Positions 51,021-64,000 of a stretch of DNA of 64,000 bases are shown here, piece after piece (position 1 is the first letter of the stretch; every line of letters starts with the position of its first letter). The DNA lies in assembly GCF_002742385.2 (NCBI RefSeq), contig NZ_MJBI02000001.1, positions 806,001 to 870,000 on the forward strand, given 5' to 3'. A program made the translations under genes and the position numbers. Below the pieces are notes generated by a model, which was not told where the DNA came from, did not search any database, and saw nothing but the letters and a program-made list of their open reading frames with translations. The DNA comes from Macrococcoides goetzii. GTDB taxonomy: Bacteria; Bacillota; Bacilli; Staphylococcales; Staphylococcaceae.

Positions 51021-52670
51021 ATGTCAGTTCGTGAATTATGGGAAAAAAATTTGGAAAACAGTTTAATTACGCAAGAAGTTTATTCGGCCACTTCTGAAGC
51101 ATTAAAAGAAGATGGATATGTTGGTGCACTTGCATTCGGTACAGCAGGTATCCGTGGGAAAATCGGTCTAGGTCCGAATCGATTAAACAAATACACAGTG
51201 CAAAAAGTAGCTACAGGTCTTGCAAAATATTTAAATGAAGTGAAAAAAGATGCCACTGTCGTTATCGCTTATGATACACGTCATTTTTCACCTGAATTTT
51301 GTGATGTGATTGCATGCGTACTTGGTAGTTATGGCGTGAAAACATTCATGTTTGACCGTTATCATACGACACCTGAACTTTCTTACTGTGTAAGACACCT
51401 TAAAACAGATGCAGGTGTGATGATTACTGCTAGTCATAATCCTCCAGAATACAACGGTATCAAGATTTATGGGCCGGATGGCGGTCAGTTAGCATTAGAA
51501 GGTGCTGCAAAAGTTAGTGAATTTATTGATAAGATAGATGATGTATTCAATTTACAATCAGAAGATAAAGAAGAATTAATAAATAAAGGTTTAATTGAAT
51601 ACGTAGATACAAACGTCATTGAATCATATAAACAGGAAGTATTTAATTTAGTTGAAAGTATTCCAGCTTCAGACTTAAAGGTTGTATTTACGAGTTTACA
51701 TGGGACAAGTGTTCCAATTGTTCCAGAGATTTTAGATGCACTGAACTTTACACAATATGAAGTCGTAAAAGAACAAGCTGTACCTGATGCAGATTTCTCT
51801 TCAGTAAAATCTGCAAACCCAGAAGATCACGATGCTTTTGACATGGCCATTGAGTATGCTAAAAAAAGCAATGCTGATTTACTGATTGCGACGGATCCGG
51901 ATGCTGATAGAATGGGTATTGTCGCTCAAGTTGATGGACAATTCCACTATTTTAATGGCAATCAAATTGGTGCATTACTCCTAAATTATAGAATTCAATC
52001 AACACAAGACACTGAAAATCGTGCAGCTGTAAAGTCTATTGTGACAAGTGAATTAGGTAAAGTCATTGCAGAACAAAATAATGTGAAGATGTTTGATGTG
52101 TTGACTGGCTTTAAATTTATCGCAGAAAAAATTGCTTCTTTTGAAGAAACGAAAGATTATAACTATATCTTTGGATATGAAGAAAGCTATGGATATATGG
52201 CTGGTCCTTTCATTCGCGATAAAGATGCCGTACAAATCGTTCCATTGATTATTAAACATGCAAGCGAATTAAAAAATGAAGGTAAAACAATTGTAGATGC
52301 AATGAATGAGATATATGCTAAATATGGTAACTATCATGAAAAATTATTCTCACATACATTTGAAGGTCAAGAAGGTAAAGACAAAATTGATACAATCATG
52401 AGTGAAAATCGACAAAACATACCATCTGAAATCGCTGGATTTAAAGTGATTAAAACTGAAGATTTCTTAGCGCAGACTAGCACTACTGCAGAAGGTATCA
52501 CGAAATTAGAATTACCACCAGCAAATGTATTAAAGTTCTACTTTGAAGAAGGATGGATTGCACTACGCCCATCTGGTACTGAACCTAAAATAAAATTATA
52601 TGTATCAATGATTACAGATGATATTGATACCATTGCTGAAAAAATTAACAATGAAATATTTGGTAAATAA
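51021..52670 (+). CDS. pgcA: Phosphoglucomutase (alpha)
   Basis: 549 residues. Phospho-serine loop GVMITASHNPPEYNGIKIYG near residue 140, metal site ATDPDADRMG near 295, sugar-binding GYEESYGYMAG, and phosphate-binding RPSGTEPKIK at the end. It links glucose-6-P to glucose-1-P, the entry and exit point of the glycogen pathway. 85 bases after pulA with its own AGGAG site, so probably one transcript. Confidence 0.95.
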   Translation: MSVRELWEKNLENSLITQEVYSATSEALKEDGYVGALAFGTAGIRGKIGLGPNRLNKYTVQKVATGLAKYLNEVKKDATVVIAYDTRHFSPEFCDVIACVLGSYGVKTFMFDRYHTTPELSYCVRHLKTDAGVMITASHNPPEYNGIKIYGPDGGQLALEGAAKVSEFIDKIDDVFNLQSEDKEELINKGLIEYVDTNVIESYKQEVFNLVESIPASDLKVVFTSLHGTSVPIVPEILDALNFTQYEVVKEQAVPDADFSSVKSANPEDHDAFDMAIEYAKKSNADLLIATDPDADRMGIVAQVDGQFHYFNGNQIGALLLNYRIQSTQDTENRAAVKSIVTSELGKVIAEQNNVKMFDVLTGFKFIAEKIASFEETKDYNYIFGYEESYGYMAGPFIRDKDAVQIVPLIIKHASELKNEGKTIVDAMNEIYAKYGNYHEKLFSHTFEGQEGKDKIDTIMSENRQNIPSEIAGFKVIKTEDFLAQTSTTAEGITKLELPPANVLKFYFEEGWIALRPSGTEPKIKLYVSMITDDIDTIAEKINNEIFGK

Positions 52671-52683
52671 AAAATATAAAAAT

Positions 52684-52714
52684 AAAACGAGACTGGATAT
52701 TCCAGTCTCGTTTT
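52684..52714. terminator. Bidirectional terminator
   Basis: Perfect 14-bp stem AAAACGAGACTGGA / TCCAGTCTCGTTTT, then TATTTTG; shared by pgcA and the opposing gene. Confidence 0.92.
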
Positions 52715-53435
52715 ATTTTGTCGGTTCAAACTTAAAGAAGTTTAACCACTCTATATCTTTAGAAATAAAGATAAAAATTACCATGATAATGATAAATGTG
52801 ATGTGTAGAGGAAAGACATCCATTTTTATGTCATTCATTTCACGATATGTTACAAAAAGTTTAAATGGAATTGTCATGATAATTAAGAAACGAATGATAT
52901 AAAAAAGCATCACTGTATCTGGTGAAAAATATAATGCGATGAGCTCAAATATGACAAATAGATTATATATAGTGTAATAACTGATTGAATCAACAAATAC
53001 TTTATAGAAATTATTCGTACGATTCAATGCCACCATTTGTATGAGAAATGTAAAAAATATTGATATTAAAGAGAAAATTGCCCCACTTACAGTCATTCTT
53101 AGTCCTGATTCAACATTAAATTGCGTAGAATGAAATGCACCAAGTGCAAATATGAGCAGTAAATAGACGATAAAGTTCAGTGCTGCAAAGAAAAAATATT
53201 TACTGCTTTTTGGATTATCAATAATTTTATTTGGCATTGCAATTGTTCTATAAACATAGTTAAAGAAAGAATCGATTTGATAATCAAATTCTTTAATAGG
53301 TCGTTTAACTTGTGCAATCAATTTATTTTTAGAAAATTTTTCGTTATCCTTAATTTCAGTGTCAATTCTTTTTTTTCCAGCCACAGGTGTTGGATTCTTT
53401 ATAAATTTATTAATATGTCCCCATTTGTCTGCCAA
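52713..53435 (-). CDS. Multi-pass membrane protein of unknown function
   Basis: 240 residues from TTG 53435, eight bases after GAGG; the GTG at 53444 lies within that site. Hydrophilic start with MADKWGHINKF and KKRIDTEIKDNEKF, then VYRTIAMPNKIIDN and five helices (residues ~85-105, 120-145, 155-178, 185-200, 215-232). The plan resembles YIP1-like proteins, but no family is certain. Confidence 0.6.
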   Translation of the reverse strand: MADKWGHINKFIKNPTPVAGKKRIDTEIKDNEKFSKNKLIAQVKRPIKEFDYQIDSFFNYVYRTIAMPNKIIDNPKSSKYFFFAALNFIVYLLLIFALGAFHSTQFNVESGLRMTVSGAIFSLISIFFTFLIQMVALNRTNNFYKVFVDSISYYTIYNLFVIFELIALYFSPDTVMLFYIIRFLIIMTIPFKLFVTYREMNDIKMDVFPLHITFIIIMVIFIFISKDIEWLNFFKFEPTK

Positions 53436-53447
53436 TATTGTCACCTC

Positions 53448-53485
53448 AAAAAAACTGTTTAATGTAAGTATACATTAAACAGTTT
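53448..53485 (-). terminator. Terminator of the pyr operon
   Basis: Near-perfect stem AAACTGTTTAATGTA / TACATTAAACAGTTT with T-rich exit on the minus strand, just after pyrE. Confidence 0.9.
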
Positions 53486-53494
53486 CAATTAACA

Positions 53495-54106
53495 TTATAA
53501 AGCGTCTCGCCATTCAGTTAGGCTGTCTATATCACTAGCTTCAATTTTGTTTATTTCTTTAGCGACTTGAATTAACGTATCAAAATCACTTAATGTGTAA
53601 TATTCATAGCCACTCTCTCTTAAACGTTCTTTACCTTTAGATAACTGATAGCTAAATATCGCAACAATTCCTAAAACTTCAGCACCATTCGCTTTTAAAG
53701 CATCAGCAGCATCGATTGCTGATCCACCAGTAGAAATTAAATCTTCTACAACAACAACTTTCTGCCCAGGTTCAACTTTCCCTTCAATCTGATTGCCTTT
53801 TCCATGTTTCTTACTTGAAGAACGTACATAGCTCATCGGTAAGTTCATCTTTTGAGAAACAAAAGCAGCATGGGGTATACCTGCTGTTGCAGTTCCCGCC
53901 AAAACTTCTACATCGCTGAAGTGTTCTTCGATCAATGTTTTTAAGCCTTCAGCAATTTCATCTCTGACTTCAGGATAACTCATCGTTAAACGGTTATCAC
54001 AATAAATCGGGCTTTTTATTCCTGATGACCATGTAAATGGATCATTTGGTTGTAAAGATACTGCTCCAATTTCTAATAATGATTTCGCTATATTTTTACT
54101 TAACAT
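53495..54106 (-). CDS. pyrE: Orotate phosphoribosyltransferase
   Basis: 203 residues. PRPP-binding motif [20 protein letters not shown] near residue 120, and [18 protein letters not shown]. Converts orotate to OMP. Overlaps pyrF by 11 bases; last gene of the operon. Confidence 0.96.
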   Translation of the reverse strand: MLSKNIAKSLLEIGAVSLQPNDPFTWSSGIKSPIYCDNRLTMSYPEVRDEIAEGLKTLIEEHFSDVEVLAGTATAGIPHAAFVSQKMNLPMSYVRSSSKKHGKGNQIEGKVEPGQKVVVVEDLISTGGSAIDAADALKANGAEVLGIVAIFSYQLSKGKERLRESGYEYYTLSDFDTLIQVAKEINKIEASDIDSLTEWRDAL

Positions 54107-54797
54107 GATTTTCCCACGCTTTCTTTATTGAATAATATTTTTCTACAGGATTATCAGCTTGTGTGATTGATCTACCAACTACAATATGCGTTGAACCATT
54201 TTCTTTAGCGAATTCCGGTGTCGCCACTCGCACTTGATCTCCAACAGCATCTGATAATGTTCTAATCCCTGGAGTTACTTTTAAAAAGTCTTCTCCTAAA
54301 GCATCTCTTAACATTTTACTTTCATTAGCAGAACATACAACACCATCAAGCCCAGCATCACGTGTTAATGTTGCGTAATTTAATATGCATTCATCAATCG
54401 TTAGTGGTATACCTTGTTCATTTTGCATTACCGCTTCCGATGTACTTGTCAATTGCGTTACAGCTATTAATTTCGCTTCACTTCCTGCATCACGCAATCC
54501 ATTCATCGCTTCCTGCATCATCTTTTTTCCGCCTGCAGCGTGCACATTCACCATTTGTATATCTAGCTTTCCTAAGCCTAACATGGCTTGACGCACGGTA
54601 TTAGGTATATCATAAAGTTTTAGGTCTAAAAATATTTCATGGCCTTTACTACGAATCACTTTCACAATTTCCGGACCATTCTGCATAAATAATTCCATAC
54701 CGACTTTCACAAATAACGGTTCATCAAATGGCTTTAAAAATGCATTTACTTCATCCATATTTTTAAAATCTAATGCAATAATCGGTTTATGAAACAT
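54096..54797 (-). CDS. pyrF: Orotidine-5'-phosphate decarboxylase
   Basis: 233 residues. [17 protein letters not shown] holds the catalytic Asp-Lys-x-x-Asp, ITPGIRT-type loop is [11 protein letters not shown], and [14 protein letters not shown] closes the barrel. Makes UMP from OMP. Directly after pyrD. Confidence 0.96.
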   Translation of the reverse strand: MFHKPIIALDFKNMDEVNAFLKPFDEPLFVKVGMELFMQNGPEIVKVIRSKGHEIFLDLKLYDIPNTVRQAMLGLGKLDIQMVNVHAAGGKKMMQEAMNGLRDAGSEAKLIAVTQLTSTSEAVMQNEQGIPLTIDECILNYATLTRDAGLDGVVCSANESKMLRDALGEDFLKVTPGIRTLSDAVGDQVRVATPEFAKENGSTHIVVGRSITQADNPVEKYYSIKKAWENHVK

Positions 54798-56479
<1,682 letters not shown>

Positions 56480-56491
56480 TTGTGATCCCTC

Positions 56492-59400
56492 CTACATTTG
56501 ATTCATATTAAATGTCATACTCTCAATTACTTCAATTAATGCACGTGCAGTATCTAATGATGTTAAGCATGGTACACCATTATCAACAGAATCACGTCTA
56601 ATCTGGAAGCCATCACGTTCAGTTTGCTTTCCATTTGTCATTGTGTTAATAACGATTTGAACGTGTCCATCACGAATAACATCTAATAAGTTAAATTCTG
56701 TACCTATCTTACTTACTTCTACCGCCGGAATATTATTCTCTTTTAATAGTTTAGCAGTACCACTTGTTGCCATAATACGGTATCCAATTTCATGTAATCG
56801 TTTCGCAAGACCTAACGCTTCCTGTTTGTCTTTATCTGCAACAGTGATCAATGCTGTACCATGATCTTTTACCTGTAATCCACTTGCTACTAAACCTTTG
56901 TATAATGCTTTTTCAAGGGTTTTATCTTTCCCCATCACTTCACCAGTTGATTTCATCTCTGGTCCTAATGTAATATCAACATTTTTAAGTTTTGAGAAAC
57001 TAAATACAGGTGCTTTTACGAATACGCCATCTTTAAATGGTACTAAACCTTCTTTGTAACCTTTTTCAAGTAATGATTCACCTAAAATACCTTTCATTGC
57101 GATATTTGCCATCGGTACATCTGTAATCTTACTTAAGAATGGTACTGTACGAGATGCACGTGGGTTTACTTCTAAAACATAAACTTCTTCATCCGCAATA
57201 ACAAACTGAATGTTTAAAAGTCCTACGATTTCTAAACCATGCGCTAAGCGTTTCGTATAATCTACTAAAGTATCGATTTGTTTTTCAGTTAATGTTTGTG
57301 GTGGATAAACTGCGATAGAGTCACCTGAGTGAACACCGGCACGTTCAATGTGTTCCATAATACCTGGAATCACCACTGTCTTACCATCACAAATCGCATC
57401 TACTTCAATTTCTTTACCTGTTAAGTAACGGTCAATTAATACCGGATGTTCTGGACTTGCTTTAACTGCTCTGTTCATATAATCCACAAGTTCAGACTCA
57501 TTATATACGATTTCCATCGCACGACCACCTAATACGTATGATGGACGAACAAGTACCGGATAACCGATAAAGTTAGCATTATCTACAGCTTCTTCTACAG
57601 ATGTAGCCGTTTTACCTAATGGTTGAGGAATTTCAATTCTTTGCATTAACGCTTCAAATTCTTTACGGTCTTCAGCACGGTCTAAATTTTCTAAAGAAGT
57701 GCCTAATACTTTTACACCGTATTTCGTTAATTTTTCTGCTAAGTTGATTGCTGTTTGTCCACCGAACTGAACGACTACACCTTCAGGTTTTTCAAGGTTA
57801 ATAATGTTCATAACATCTTCTTCAGTTAATGGTTCAAAGTATAATTTGTCTGAGATAGAGAAGTCCGTTGACACAGTTTCCGGGTTATTATTAATGATAA
57901 TTGCTTCATAACCCATTTCACGAATTGCCCATACAGCGTGCACTGTTGCATAGTCAAATTCTACCCCTTGACCGATACGGATTGGACCAGATCCTAATAC
58001 GATGACTTTCTTCTTATCACTTACGATAGATTCATTTTCATTTTCATATGTACCATAGAAGTATGGGGTATTCGATTCAAATTCTGATGCACATGTGTCA
58101 ACCATCTTAAATACTGGATTGATATTGTTAGCTTGTCTTAAATCATAGATTTCACGTTCTGTCATATTCCAGCGATGTGCAATAACACGGTCGCTAAAGC
58201 CATATTTTTTCGCCCATTCTAAACGTTCAATATCACCAATATGTTCTTTTAGGTCATGCTCGATATCGATAATATGCTGGAATTTATTTAAGAAGAAGTA
58301 ATCAATCTTCGTCCATTCATGAATATCATCTAAAGAAATGCCGCGACGAATTGCTTCACCAATAAAGAATAAACGCTCATCATCTTGCTCTTTAATACGT
58401 TTTTCAATGAAATCTAATTCGAAGTTTTCACCGTTCGGTAATCCTAAATGGTGTACACCATATTCTAAAGAGCGGATTGCCTTTAATAACGACTCTTCGT
58501 ATGTACGTCCGATAGCCATGACTTCTCCAGTTGCCTTCATTTGTGTTCCGAGTACACGTTCACCTTTTTCAAATTTATCGAACGGGAAACGTGGAATTTT
58601 AGATACAACATAGTCAAGCGCTGGTTCAAATGCTGCATAGCTTGTGCCTGTTACCGGATTTAACATTTCATCTAATGTTAGACCAACCGCAATCTTCGCA
58701 GCCAGCTTTGCAATTGGATATCCTGTTGCTTTTGAAGCTAATGCTGATGAACGTGATACACGTGGGTTAACTTCGATAATATAGTAATTAAATGAATGTG
58801 GATCTAATGCTAACTGTACGTTACATCCACCTTCAATTTTTAACGCACGAATGATTCTTAATGATACGTCACGTAACATGTGATATTCTTTATCGCTTAA
58901 TGTTTGTGAAGGTGCAACTACGATTGAATCCCCTGTGTGAATACCGACTGGATCAATGTTTTCCATATTACAAACTACAATTGCATTATCATTTGAGTCT
59001 CTCATTACTTCGTACTCAATTTCTTTATAACCTGCGATTGATTTTTCAATTAAACATTGTGTAACGGGTGAATATTTTAAACCATTTATTACGATTTCAA
59101 TTAATTCTCTCTCATCGTGACAAATACCGCCACCTGTACCACCCATCGTAAATGCCGGGCGTACAATTACTGGGTAACCAATTTCATTTGCAAAATCAAC
59201 TGCTTGTTCAACCGTATTAACGATATCACTTTCAGGAACCGGTACATTTAATTCGTACATTAAGCTTCTGAATAAGTCTCTATCTTCTGCCTGGTTGATA
59301 GAAGATAATTCTGTACCTAATAGTTTAACGTTGTTTTCTTTTAAGATACCCGCTTCTTCTAATTGAACAGCCATATTTAAACCTGTTTGTCCACCTAACG

Positions 59401-59665
59401 TCGGCAGTAATGCATCGGGTTGTTCTTTACGGATAATACGCGCAACGAAATCTAATGTTAATGGTTCGATGTAAACTTTATCTGCAATTTCTGTATCTGT
59501 CATGATGGTTGCTGGATTTGAGTTCACAAGAATAACTTTGTATCCTTCTTCTTTTAAGGCAAGACATGCTTGTGTGCCGGCGTAGTCAAATTCTGCTGCT
59601 TGACCGATAATGATTGGACCAGATCCAATCACTAGAATTGTTTTAATATCATTACGTTTAGGCAT
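56492..59665 (-). CDS. carB: Carbamoyl-phosphate synthase, large subunit
   Basis: 1057 residues, full length. Two homologous halves, each with an ATP-grasp domain: [19 protein letters not shown] and [19 protein letters not shown] open them, [19 protein letters not shown] and [19 protein letters not shown] close them; MGS-like allosteric domain at the end. Supplies carbamoyl phosphate for pyrimidines. Starts on the last base of carA. Confidence 0.97.
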   Translation of the reverse strand: MPKRNDIKTILVIGSGPIIIGQAAEFDYAGTQACLALKEEGYKVILVNSNPATIMTDTEIADKVYIEPLTLDFVARIIRKEQPDALLPTLGGQTGLNMAVQLEEAGILKENNVKLLGTELSSINQAEDRDLFRSLMYELNVPVPESDIVNTVEQAVDFANEIGYPVIVRPAFTMGGTGGGICHDERELIEIVINGLKYSPVTQCLIEKSIAGYKEIEYEVMRDSNDNAIVVCNMENIDPVGIHTGDSIVVAPSQTLSDKEYHMLRDVSLRIIRALKIEGGCNVQLALDPHSFNYYIIEVNPRVSRSSALASKATGYPIAKLAAKIAVGLTLDEMLNPVTGTSYAAFEPALDYVVSKIPRFPFDKFEKGERVLGTQMKATGEVMAIGRTYEESLLKAIRSLEYGVHHLGLPNGENFELDFIEKRIKEQDDERLFFIGEAIRRGISLDDIHEWTKIDYFFLNKFQHIIDIEHDLKEHIGDIERLEWAKKYGFSDRVIAHRWNMTEREIYDLRQANNINPVFKMVDTCASEFESNTPYFYGTYENENESIVSDKKKVIVLGSGPIRIGQGVEFDYATVHAVWAIREMGYEAIIINNNPETVSTDFSISDKLYFEPLTEEDVMNIINLEKPEGVVVQFGGQTAINLAEKLTKYGVKVLGTSLENLDRAEDRKEFEALMQRIEIPQPLGKTATSVEEAVDNANFIGYPVLVRPSYVLGGRAMEIVYNESELVDYMNRAVKASPEHPVLIDRYLTGKEIEVDAICDGKTVVIPGIMEHIERAGVHSGDSIAVYPPQTLTEKQIDTLVDYTKRLAHGLEIVGLLNIQFVIADEEVYVLEVNPRASRTVPFLSKITDVPMANIAMKGILGESLLEKGYKEGLVPFKDGVFVKAPVFSFSKLKNVDITLGPEMKSTGEVMGKDKTLEKALYKGLVASGLQVKDHGTALITVADKDKQEALGLAKRLHEIGYRIMATSGTAKLLKENNIPAVEVSKIGTEFNLLDVIRDGHVQIVINTMTNGKQTERDGFQIRRDSVDNGVPCLTSLDTARALIEVIESMTFNMNQM

Positions 59666-60753
59666 TATTTTGCACGCTCCTTAAAGTTAGTCATTAAATC
59701 AATAAATTCATCAAATAAGTAGTTCGGATCATGTGGCCCTGGAGATGCTTCAGGGTGATATTGTACCGAAAATGCTGGTAACGTTTTATGTTTAACACCT
59801 TCAACAGTGCCATCATTTAACGCGATATGCGTAATTTCTAAATCTGTGTTTGCAATCGAATCTGCGTCAACTGCATAGCCATGGTTTTGTGACGTGATTT
59901 CAATCTTACCTGTTGCTAAGTTTTTAACTGGGTGGTTCGCGCCTCGGTGACCGAATTTTAATTTAAAAGTCGTTGCGCCACACGCTAAGCTGAATAATTG
60001 ATGTCCTAAACAAATACCGAAGAAAGGTACTTTCCCTAAAATTCCTTTAATCATTTCAATGCCTTCAGTCACAACTTCTGGATTACCTGGTCCGTTTGAA
60101 AGCATTACGCCATCCGGTTGTACACGTAAGATTTCTTCGGCAGATGTTGTATATGGCATTACCGTTACGTCACAACCTCGTAAGTTTAATTCTCGAACGA
60201 TATTTTCTTTTTTACCAAAGTCAATCAGTACAACACGTAAGTCACTACCTGTTGAGATGTACGGTGATTTTGTAGATACTTGCGCGACTTCATCTGTAGG
60301 TAACTCAGTTGTTTTTAACGATGCAATTGTTGCATCAATTTTAGAAGCATCATTGATAAGTGCTGCACGTAAGACACCATGCTGTCTTATGATGCGTGTT
60401 AATTGACGTGTATCTACACCGTCAATACCTGGCACATCATAACTTTTTAACGTTTCATCAAGACTTGCAGTATTTCTAAAGTTACTTGGATAATCACATA
60501 GTTCTCGAATAACCATTGCCTTTAAAGATGGATTTAATGTTTCAAAATCATCTCTGTTAATACCATAGTTACCGATTAACGGATAAGTGAATGTAATAAT
60601 CTGTCCTGTATAAGACGGATCAGACAATGTTTCCTGATAACCTGTCATCGCAGTGTTAAATACGATTTCTCCAACAACTTCTTTATCGCTACCAAATGCA
60701 TAGCCATTAAATACTGTGCCATCTTCTAATACTAAATATTTTTTATTACGCAT
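59665..60753 (-). CDS. carA: Carbamoyl-phosphate synthase, small subunit
   Basis: 362 residues from ATG 60753 (GAGGGGG site); an ATG 15 bases upstream lies in that site. Class I glutamine amidotransferase: GNGPGNPE-like [13 protein letters not shown], catalytic Cys in [14 protein letters not shown], and His-x-Glu in [14 protein letters not shown]. Overlaps the end of pyrC by 8 bases. Confidence 0.96.
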   Translation of the reverse strand: MRNKKYLVLEDGTVFNGYAFGSDKEVVGEIVFNTAMTGYQETLSDPSYTGQIITFTYPLIGNYGINRDDFETLNPSLKAMVIRELCDYPSNFRNTASLDETLKSYDVPGIDGVDTRQLTRIIRQHGVLRAALINDASKIDATIASLKTTELPTDEVAQVSTKSPYISTGSDLRVVLIDFGKKENIVRELNLRGCDVTVMPYTTSAEEILRVQPDGVMLSNGPGNPEVVTEGIEMIKGILGKVPFFGICLGHQLFSLACGATTFKLKFGHRGANHPVKNLATGKIEITSQNHGYAVDADSIANTDLEITHIALNDGTVEGVKHKTLPAFSVQYHPEASPGPHDPNYLFDEFIDLMTNFKERAK

Positions 60754-62029
60754 GGTGTGCCCCCTCATAAACTAATTGTCCTTCTACAAATGTCTTCGTT
60801 ACGTTACCGAATACTTTTTCACCGATAAATGGTGTGTTACTTGATTTTGATAAGAAATCTTCAGCTTTGATTTCATATTCTTGTTCTAAATCAATTATTG
60901 TAATATCTGCAATACCACCAACTTCTAAAGGTTTCCCGTACGGTAAGTTAAATACTTCCCCAGGTTTAACCGCTAAATAATCAATTAATTGCTGTAAAGT
61001 CCAGTCCCCATTTTTAACGAACTTTGTATATAATAACGGGAATGCTGTTTCGCTACCAACGATACCAAACGGTGCTTTTGTCATCGGTTGTGCTTTTTCA
61101 TCAGCAGCGTGTGGTGCATGATCTGTTGCAATAAAATCAATCGTTCCGTCAAGTAAAGCTTCTATTAACGCTTCATGATCTTCTTTTGCACGTAACGGCG
61201 GATTCATTTTAAGAATTGCGTCATCTTTTGTGATTACTTCTTCATTTAACAATAAGTGATGTGGTGTAACTTCTGCAGTAACTTTAATGCCTGCGCGTTT
61301 TGCATCACGTATAACTCGGACACTTTCTTTGCTTGAAACGTGACATACATGGTAGTGACAATCAGCTGCTTCAGCAAGTAACACGTCACGAGCAATTTGA
61401 ACCGCTTCACAAATTGAAGGGATGCCAGGAATATTTAATGCTTTACTCACTTTACCTTCATGCATCGCACCGCCATAAATCAGTGAATTATCTTCACAAT
61501 GTGCAACTATTGCCATATCAAGTGCTGCTGCTTGTTGCATCGCTTCATACATTACTGAAGCAGTTTGTACGCCGACACCATCATCTGTAAAAGCGAATGC
61601 ACCATGTTCTTTTAATGCTTTAAAATCAACAAGTTCTTCACCTTTTTGTCGCATTGAGATAGAAGCATATGGTAATACACGAACTTTCGCATTCTTTTCA
61701 ATTGAAGCGTTTAATGCCTCCAGGTTTTCTACTGAATCTGGTACAGGACGCGTATTCGGCATCGGGCATACAGTTGTGAATCCCCCACGTGCTGCAGCTT
61801 TTGTACCTGTTTCAATCGTTTCTTTATGTTCGCCACCTGGTTCACGTAAATGAACGTGCACATCGACAAAACCTTGAGATACAAACTGTCCGTTTAGCTC
61901 GATAATTTCTGAATTATAGACATTTAGTTTTTCACCGATTTCAGTAATCTTTCCATCTTCAATTCTAATATCTCGCTCTTTTAATTCACCATTGATTAAT
62001 ATTTTGCCGCCTCTAAGTAATGTTGACAT
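60746..62029 (-). CDS. pyrC: Dihydroorotase
   Basis: 427 residues from ATG 62029 (AAGGAG). Zinc motif [18 protein letters not shown] near residue 60, [17 protein letters not shown], and [13 protein letters not shown], a class I dihydroorotase. Closes the dihydroorotate ring. Confidence 0.96.
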   Translation of the reverse strand: MSTLLRGGKILINGELKERDIRIEDGKITEIGEKLNVYNSEIIELNGQFVSQGFVDVHVHLREPGGEHKETIETGTKAAARGGFTTVCPMPNTRPVPDSVENLEALNASIEKNAKVRVLPYASISMRQKGEELVDFKALKEHGAFAFTDDGVGVQTASVMYEAMQQAAALDMAIVAHCEDNSLIYGGAMHEGKVSKALNIPGIPSICEAVQIARDVLLAEAADCHYHVCHVSSKESVRVIRDAKRAGIKVTAEVTPHHLLLNEEVITKDDAILKMNPPLRAKEDHEALIEALLDGTIDFIATDHAPHAADEKAQPMTKAPFGIVGSETAFPLLYTKFVKNGDWTLQQLIDYLAVKPGEVFNLPYGKPLEVGGIADITIIDLEQEYEIKAEDFLSKSSNTPFIGEKVFGNVTKTFVEGQLVYEGAHHA

Positions 62030-62094
62030 AGTATGCACTCCTTGAAATATGATTTATGTTTATTTTACAATTTCCTAATTCTTATTACACGTTA

Positions 62095-62994
<900 letters not shown>

Positions 62995-63009
62995 TTATTG
63001 TATTTTATA

Positions 63010-64000
63010 TTAGTAATCCTCGTGTGTTTTTGATTCAGGCAAGATAGCGTTTAATATAATACCAGCAAGAGCTGCTAATGCCATACCTTCAATATTTAAA
63101 TGAATTTGATTCACTGTTAGATCAATGTGGGCTTTACCAATCCCTAAAACTAAAATGACAGAGGCGATGACTAAGTTTCGCTTATCGCCAAAATCCACTT
63201 TCGATTCAACGAGCATACGTAAACCACTTGAAGCGATAATACCGAATAACAGTATTGACACACCACCCATTACGGGAGTGGGGATACTTGATACAAGTGC
63301 TGTAAATTTACCTACAAATCCTAAAATAAGAGCAAGGACTGCAGCACCACCGATCACCCATATACTATAAATTCTTGTAATCGCAAGAACGCCAATATTT
63401 TCACCATAAGTTGTACTCGGTGGTCCACCGATCAGTGAAGCGACCATGGTTGAAATTCCATCACCCATTAAACTGCGGTGTAATCCTGGATTTTTAAAGA
63501 AGTTACGTCCTACAATTTTATTAATTACGATTTGGTGACCAATATGTTCACTAACCGTTACAAATACGATTGGTAACATAATCATTATCAATACCCAATC
63601 AAACTGTGGTTCATAATTAACATATGGTAAATATACTTTAGGCGCTTCAAACCATTGTGCTTTTTCTATACCTGTGAAATCTACTACGCCTAGAAAGATA
63701 GAAGTTATATATCCAACAATTATTCCAATAAGTACCGGGATAATTGATAAGAAACCTCTCACTGCCACAGAAAAAATAATTACTGTTAGCAGTGTAATCA
63801 ATGCAATACTTAAATATGTAAGGTTATAACCCTTCATTGCACCACTATCTGTATACATTGCCATATTAACTGCAACTGGTGCTAATCCTAAACCAATGAC
63901 CATAATCACCGGTCCAACTACAACTGGTGGTAAAAGTTTAAGTAACCAATTGACACCAACCATTTTGATTATCAGTCCGATAATAACGTACATTAAACCA
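63010..64000 (-). CDS. pyrP: Uracil permease, start beyond the window
   Basis: At least 330 residues; the frame stays open to the window edge, so the start is missing. Ten or more helices of the NCS2 (UraA) family: PPVVVGPVIMVIGLGLAPVA, VTVSEHIGHQIVINKIVGRN with the conserved Glu, GDGISTMVASLIGGPPSTTY-GENIG loop, and SSGLRMLVESKVDFGDKRNL. Imports uracil. Confidence 0.93.
   Translation of the reverse strand, partial: GLMYVIIGLIIKMVGVNWLLKLLPPVVVGPVIMVIGLGLAPVAVNMAMYTDSGAMKGYNLTYLSIALITLLTVIIFSVAVRGFLSIIPVLIGIIVGYITSIFLGVVDFTGIEKAQWFEAPKVYLPYVNYEPQFDWVLIMIMLPIVFVTVSEHIGHQIVINKIVGRNFFKNPGLHRSLMGDGISTMVASLIGGPPSTTYGENIGVLAITRIYSIWVIGGAAVLALILGFVGKFTALVSSIPTPVMGGVSILLFGIIASSGLRMLVESKVDFGDKRNLVIASVILVLGIGKAHIDLTVNQIHLNIEGMALAALAGIILNAILPESKTHEDY

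Noticed and set aside
58338-58613. Long antisense frames in carB, carA, pyrC and pulA
   Set aside because: Typical complementary-strand shadows of conserved genes with no independent support.

Overview
This is a low-GC Gram-positive chromosome segment from the family Staphylococcaceae. The signs are a SceD-type secreted transglycosylase, an SpsB-like signal peptidase with Ser36/Lys77, a perfect WalR box, TTG/GTG starts behind strong GGAGG sites and many small Firmicutes membrane proteins. A glgBCDAP operon is not what I expect of Staphylococcus aureus, so a Macrococcus-like relative is my best guess. The species cannot be fixed by eye. No transposase, integrase, tRNA, rRNA or CRISPR array was seen.

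Layout. (1) 0.5-4 kb: two tandem SceD-like secreted proteins that share an N-terminal half but carry different catalytic domains (SceD-type and Rpf-type), then an aquaporin and signal peptidase I. (2) 4-9.7 kb: three DUF805 membrane proteins, one frameshifted; two convergent XRE-regulator/membrane-protein pairs; small membrane and secreted proteins; and two ~185-bp direct repeats built from TAGCGGWATC hairpins. (3) 9.7-35 kb: an accessory zone with 14 GNAT acetyltransferases mixed with Nudix, HIT, YfiT-like, MocR/LysE, ArsR/MFS and orphan ABC-permease genes. It also holds two copies of a type I toxin-antitoxin locus, two copies of a 43-44 residue microprotein, and a MarR/permease/Cys-Cys-peptide module probably dealing with a metalloid or thiol-reactive compound. 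(4) 35-40.5 kb: S66 peptidase, MerR/TipAS regulator, a lipase without a signal peptide, TPP-riboswitch-controlled tenA, a 5'-truncated SDR and a 51-bp tandem repeat. (5) 40.5-52.7 kb: glycogen metabolism, glgB-C-D-A-P on the minus strand, with pulA and pgcA divergent. (6) 53.5-64 kb: de novo pyrimidine synthesis, pyrP(partial)-B-C-carA-carB-pyrK-D-F-E on the minus strand.

How they work together. PgcA interconverts glucose-6-P and glucose-1-P, GlgC/GlgD make ADP-glucose, GlgA and GlgB build branched glycogen, and GlgP and PulA degrade it. The pyr operon runs from uracil import and carbamoyl-phosphate to OMP and UMP with tightly overlapping genes. The middle zone looks like an accumulation of detoxification and modification functions. 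The strongest candidates for little-described biology are the duplicated toxin-antitoxin locus with its conserved overlapping leader ORF, the paralogous microproteins, the Cys-rich MarR/permease/peptide operon, the SceD/Rpf domain swap and the TAGCGGTATC repeat family.
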